Origin: Deinococcus hopiensis KR-140
GTDB lineage: Bacteria > Deinococcota > Deinococci > Deinococcales > Deinococcaceae
Length of the DNA stretch: 64,000 nucleotides
Assembly: GCF_900176165.1 (NCBI RefSeq)
Contig: NZ_FWWU01000009.1
Coordinates: 1,676,501-1,740,500 of the forward strand
Reading direction: 5' to 3'
Shown here: positions 61,171 to 64,000 of the stretch, piece after piece
How the letters are laid out: each line of letters starts with the position of its first letter
Position numbering within the stretch: the stretch's first letter is position 1
Notes under the pieces: generated by a model
Database searches by the model: none
Told to the model about the DNA's origin: nothing
Seen by the model: only the letters and a program-made list of their open reading frames with translations
Program-made: the position numbers and the translations under genes

Positions 61171-63240
61171 GTGCGCGCCTCCCGACATCCCTGGACCCTG
61201 CGCCGCTCGCTGCGTGCGGGGCTGGCGGGCGTGGGCGCCCTGACGCTGGGCACGCTGCTGCTGGGCGTAGCTGGGGCCAGCGTGACCGGAGCCTTTGGGC
61301 GGGCGTGGAACCTACACGCCGAGTTACAGCCCATCGAGGTGCAGGACCGCCGGGGTGAGGCGCTGGGCGTAATTGACCACTGCCGCGCCAGCCAGGGGGT
61401 CAATGCCGTGCCCTGCCGGGAGTCGCTGCGCGTGCCGCTGACCGGCGTGTCTCAAGCCTTCTTGCTCGCCTACGTCGTCAAGGAGGACGTGCGCTTCTTC
61501 TCGCATCCCGGTGTGGACCTCGGGCGGCTGCCCCGCGCCGCACTCAGTGGAGCGGGCGGCAGCACCATCACCATGCAGCTGCTGAAAAACAGCGTGCTGG
61601 CTGGACACTTCGACTACGACACGGGGCGACGCTCTGTGGGGCTGGTGCTGGCGCGCAAGGCCACCGAGTTCGTCCTCGCGCCCCTCGTCACCCTGCGTTA
61701 CGGGCGGCGCGAGGTACTGGCGATGAGCGTGAACAGCCTGCCGTGGCTGGGGATCGGGCAGCGCAAGGGCATCTACGACGCGGCGCGCTCGGTGTTTGGG
61801 GTAGACCCGGCGGACCTGACGTTGGCGCAATCGGCCTTTCTGGTGGGCCTGCTGCCCGCTCCGGGACACTACCTCGTCTTGGCGGACACGGCTCCGGAAG
61901 AGGCCACCGCCCGCTTTCGCTGGATGCGGACCCAGCAGCTGCTGACCCTGCGGCTGCTGCGCGCACACCGGTTGATCGACGGAAATACCTACCTCCAAGC
62001 CGCTTCGGAACCCCTCCAGCCCCGGTTGTGGCGGGTGGAATATGCGGGCGGTGGACCAGACCTGCGGGTGGTGGCGGCCACGCGCAATCCCGACTACACA
62101 AACGAGCCCGAACCCGCCTGGGCCCTGCAGGAACTCGTGCGCCGCGAGGTGCGGGCGGCGGGCCTGGACCCACGCTGGGTGGGCCGGGTGGTGCTGAGCC
62201 TGGACGCTGGGACGCAATCCGCCCTGGTTCGGCGGGTCACCGGCAACGGAGCCACGGGCCCCCGCGCGCCGGGTGTGGCCGAGGGAGCCGCCATCGTGGA
62301 CGTTCGGGGCGGGGGCATCCTCGCGCTGGCCAGCAGCACGGGTGGCGACCAGAGCAGCCAGTCGGGAAAACAGTGGGCAGCCACGGCCCGCCGCCCGGTG
62401 GCAAGTACGGTCAAGCCGCTGCTGTACGCCGCTGCGTTCGGGCAGGGCCTCACCCAGCTCAGCACGTTCCCCGACGTGCCCACCCGCTACGGAGGGCAGG
62501 CGATCCGCAACAACTCCGGCACCTTCCTGGGCCGCGCCGTCACCGTGCGTGAGGCCAACGCCCGCAGCCTCAACACGGTGGCTGTCCGCGTGGGCGCCGA
62601 GCGCGAGGAGGCACTGCGCCGCGTCCTCCGCAGCGTTGGCTATGAGGAGGACCCTGCCAACCGCTCCAGCCCTGCCCTGGGCACCTACCGCGCCTCGCCC
62701 CTCTCGGTGGCCGCCGCCTACGCGAGCTTTGCCAATGGGGGCAAGCTGTGTCGCCCGCACCTGCTCGCGGAGGCGTATGACCGCTCAGGACGCCCGCTGC
62801 CGCTGCCGCGCTCGGGCTGCCAGGCGCTGTGGAATGCGGCGAGCGCTTTTGAAACCTTCGACATGCTGACGGAAGCGGTAAACGGTTCGGCCAGCCACGT
62901 CAGGTTTCTGCGCGCGCCCCTCACGCAGCGGCTGCTGGGCACCGCCGTGCCCCTGGGCGCAAAATCCGGTACCACCGACGACGTGCGCGATACGTGGTGC
63001 GCCGGAGTAACACCGCAGTACGCCATGGGCGTGTGGATCGGGGACCCCAACGGCGTCCAGAGTGTGCCCACCAATCTGTACCGCGAGCAGGCGGCGTGCC
63101 GTGAAATTGGCCTGCTGCGCGACTTGCCCCACACGCTGCGCAGCCTCGAGATGCCCCCAGAACTCACGCGGGTAGGTGGTGCGGCGGTGCCTGGATCTGG
63201 CGTCAAACTCCAGAACCCAGACCCACCCACCTCTCCCTAA
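61171..63240 (+). CDS. Class A penicillin-binding protein (transglycosylase/transpeptidase)
   Basis: This bifunctional peptidoglycan synthase has about 689 residues: a basic N-terminus, one membrane helix (about residues 18-42), a GT51 glycosyltransferase domain with EDVRFFSHPGVD (catalytic Glu105) and GGSTITMQLLKN, and a transpeptidase domain with STVK (Ser412, Lys415), SLN (466-468) and KSGT (598-601). All three transpeptidase motifs are intact. It resembles PbpC/Pbp1-type proteins. The start is uncertain: I use the GTG at 61171, while a TTG at 61114 with GGAAGGA upstream would add 19 residues. The next gene lies 25 bases on. Confidence 0.88.
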   Translation: MRASRHPWTLRRSLRAGLAGVGALTLGTLLLGVAGASVTGAFGRAWNLHAELQPIEVQDRRGEALGVIDHCRASQGVNAVPCRESLRVPLTGVSQAFLLAYVVKEDVRFFSHPGVDLGRLPRAALSGAGGSTITMQLLKNSVLAGHFDYDTGRRSVGLVLARKATEFVLAPLVTLRYGRREVLAMSVNSLPWLGIGQRKGIYDAARSVFGVDPADLTLAQSAFLVGLLPAPGHYLVLADTAPEEATARFRWMRTQQLLTLRLLRAHRLIDGNTYLQAASEPLQPRLWRVEYAGGGPDLRVVAATRNPDYTNEPEPAWALQELVRREVRAAGLDPRWVGRVVLSLDAGTQSALVRRVTGNGATGPRAPGVAEGAAIVDVRGGGILALASSTGGDQSSQSGKQWAATARRPVASTVKPLLYAAAFGQGLTQLSTFPDVPTRYGGQAIRNNSGTFLGRAVTVREANARSLNTVAVRVGAEREEALRRVLRSVGYEEDPANRSSPALGTYRASPLSVAAAYASFANGGKLCRPHLLAEAYDRSGRPLPLPRSGCQALWNAASAFETFDMLTEAVNGSASHVRFLRAPLTQRLLGTAVPLGAKSGTTDDVRDTWCAGVTPQYAMGVWIGDPNGVQSVPTNLYREQAACREIGLLRDLPHTLRSLEMPPELTRVGGAAVPGSGVKLQNPDPPTSP

Positions 63241-63265
63241 CCCCTCCCCTACTCCAGGAGCCTCT

Positions 63266-63961
63266 ATGCCCTTGTCCGCCCCCCTCGCGATGCTTCCCCT
63301 GCTTGTCCCCACGCCGCTCAGCGCTTCTGCCCTGCTCGGCCTGAGCACGCCGCCGCTGCACCTCACCCTCGCCGCCGACATGACGGGCAGCTCCAAGAAT
63401 CCCGCCTTCGGGTACGCCTCGCAGGCCCGGCTGCTCGCCCAGAGCGTGCTGCTCAACCAGGTACGCTCGGGCGATACGGTAACGCTGCTGCGCATCTGCC
63501 AGGGCGTGCAGACGGTGGCCGACTTCCGCTTTCAGTCCAAGAACGGAGCCCGGATGGGCAAGGCCGACATCCTGCGCTACACGAACGCCCTCACGCAGCC
63601 CTGCGTGGGACGGGGGAGCGCCATCACGGCGGGCCTGAACCAGGCGGTGACGGCGGCAAAGCGCACGGCGGGCGTCGGAAACGTGACGGTGCTGTTTACC
63701 GACGGCGCGGTGCTGGACGATCCCAAGCGGGCGGCGCTGGAAGAAACGGTGGGCAGGCTGCTCGGCCTGAAAGACGCCCAGCTACTGTTCGTGGCGGGTC
63801 TGAGTCCGGAGAAGGGCAGCGGCGGCACGTCCATCCGCGACCACTTTATGAAGGCGCTGGGAAATGGAGCGAATCATTCCCACCTGCTGACGGCCGGGGC
63901 CTACGACCTGAACAACGTGTATCCCACCTTCGCGGACCTCGTGAAAAAGGCCCGGAAATGA
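63266..63961 (+). CDS. Exported VWA-like protein, 231 aa
   Basis: A signal-like N-terminus (MPLSAPLAMLPLLVPTPL) is followed by a Von Willebrand A-like domain: LTLAADMTGSSKN holds a DxTxS-type metal site, and NVTVLFTDGAVLDD resembles the later VWA strand and Asp. The ATG at 63266 has CCAGGAG upstream. The gene starts 25 bases after the penicillin-binding protein gene, and its stop overlaps the next start (ATGA), so the three may form an envelope-related operon. No exact family is recognised. Confidence 0.75.
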   Translation: MPLSAPLAMLPLLVPTPLSASALLGLSTPPLHLTLAADMTGSSKNPAFGYASQARLLAQSVLLNQVRSGDTVTLLRICQGVQTVADFRFQSKNGARMGKADILRYTNALTQPCVGRGSAITAGLNQAVTAAKRTAGVGNVTVLFTDGAVLDDPKRAALEETVGRLLGLKDAQLLFVAGLSPEKGSGGTSIRDHFMKALGNGANHSHLLTAGAYDLNNVYPTFADLVKKARK

Positions 63962-64000
63962 CGGAACCGGCCCCCTCCTCTCCCCACGAATATGAGGCGC
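63958..64000 (+). CDS. Start of an unidentified gene, cut by the window edge
   Basis: An ATG in the ATGA overlap with the VWA-like gene opens a frame reading MTEPAPSSPHEYEA to the end of the window. Only 14 codons are visible, so no function can be given. Confidence 0.5.
   Translation, partial: MTEPAPSSPHEYEA

Overview
This window is chromosomal DNA from a Deinococcus species. The evidence is the high GC content, full-length UvrA, ClpB, LigA and PurB of the deinococcal type, the paired glutamine synthetases, a TnpB-type transposon remnant, small dispersed repeats, and many genes whose -10 box (TANNNT) lies only 5-9 bases before the start codon, as expected for leaderless transcripts. No tRNA, rRNA, CRISPR array, prophage or complete insertion sequence was seen.

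Layout. 1-7.4 kb: a partial gamma-carbonic anhydrase, a broken Nudix gene, a cold-shock protein, a minus-strand cluster (LigA, Asp23-like, NusB, FolD, DUF212) and a secreted BMP-type binding protein. 7.5-13.6 kb: aquaporin, UvrA, a membrane protein and a DsbA/DsbB-like disulfide pair. 13.6-19.8 kb: SDR, HAD and inositol-phosphatase genes, a YiiX-like lipoprotein, and a decayed stretch with two adjacent HIT-family pseudogenes. 19.8-26 kb: PurB, an orphan sugar-binding protein, a GH20 beta-hexosaminidase and a decayed TnpB gene. 26-34 kb: a zinc alcohol dehydrogenase operon, ArgC, a response regulator, a DinB/NTPase/GNAT operon, an AlaX-like editing protein and an AAC(3)-like acetyltransferase. 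34-38 kb: divergent glutamine synthetases of type III (glnN) and type I (glnA).

38-43.3 kb: a complete branched-chain amino acid transporter operon (livKHMGF). 43.4-53 kb: a DoxX-like fragment, an AttH/CrtC-like lipoprotein, ClpB behind an HspR-type operator, a small WGxxGxxG-like protein, a secreted alpha-amylase, a ClC transporter and an MFS transporter. 53-60.4 kb: a minus-strand polar amino acid uptake cluster with two binding proteins, three permeases and one ATPase, plus an orphan MsmK/UgpC-type ATPase. 60.6-64 kb: a small membrane protein, a class A penicillin-binding protein, a VWA-like secreted protein and the start of an overlapping gene.

The most striking non-genic signal is a ~125-bp MITE-like repeat, present four times. 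Its ends begin GAGC and are flanked by TA, so each end reads TAGAGC. In three of four copies that TAG is the actual stop codon of the neighbouring gene. A second ~140-bp repeat occurs twice. In three ABC transporter operons a GC-rich stem-loop sits between the binding-protein gene and the next permease gene, which fits differential expression within the operon.
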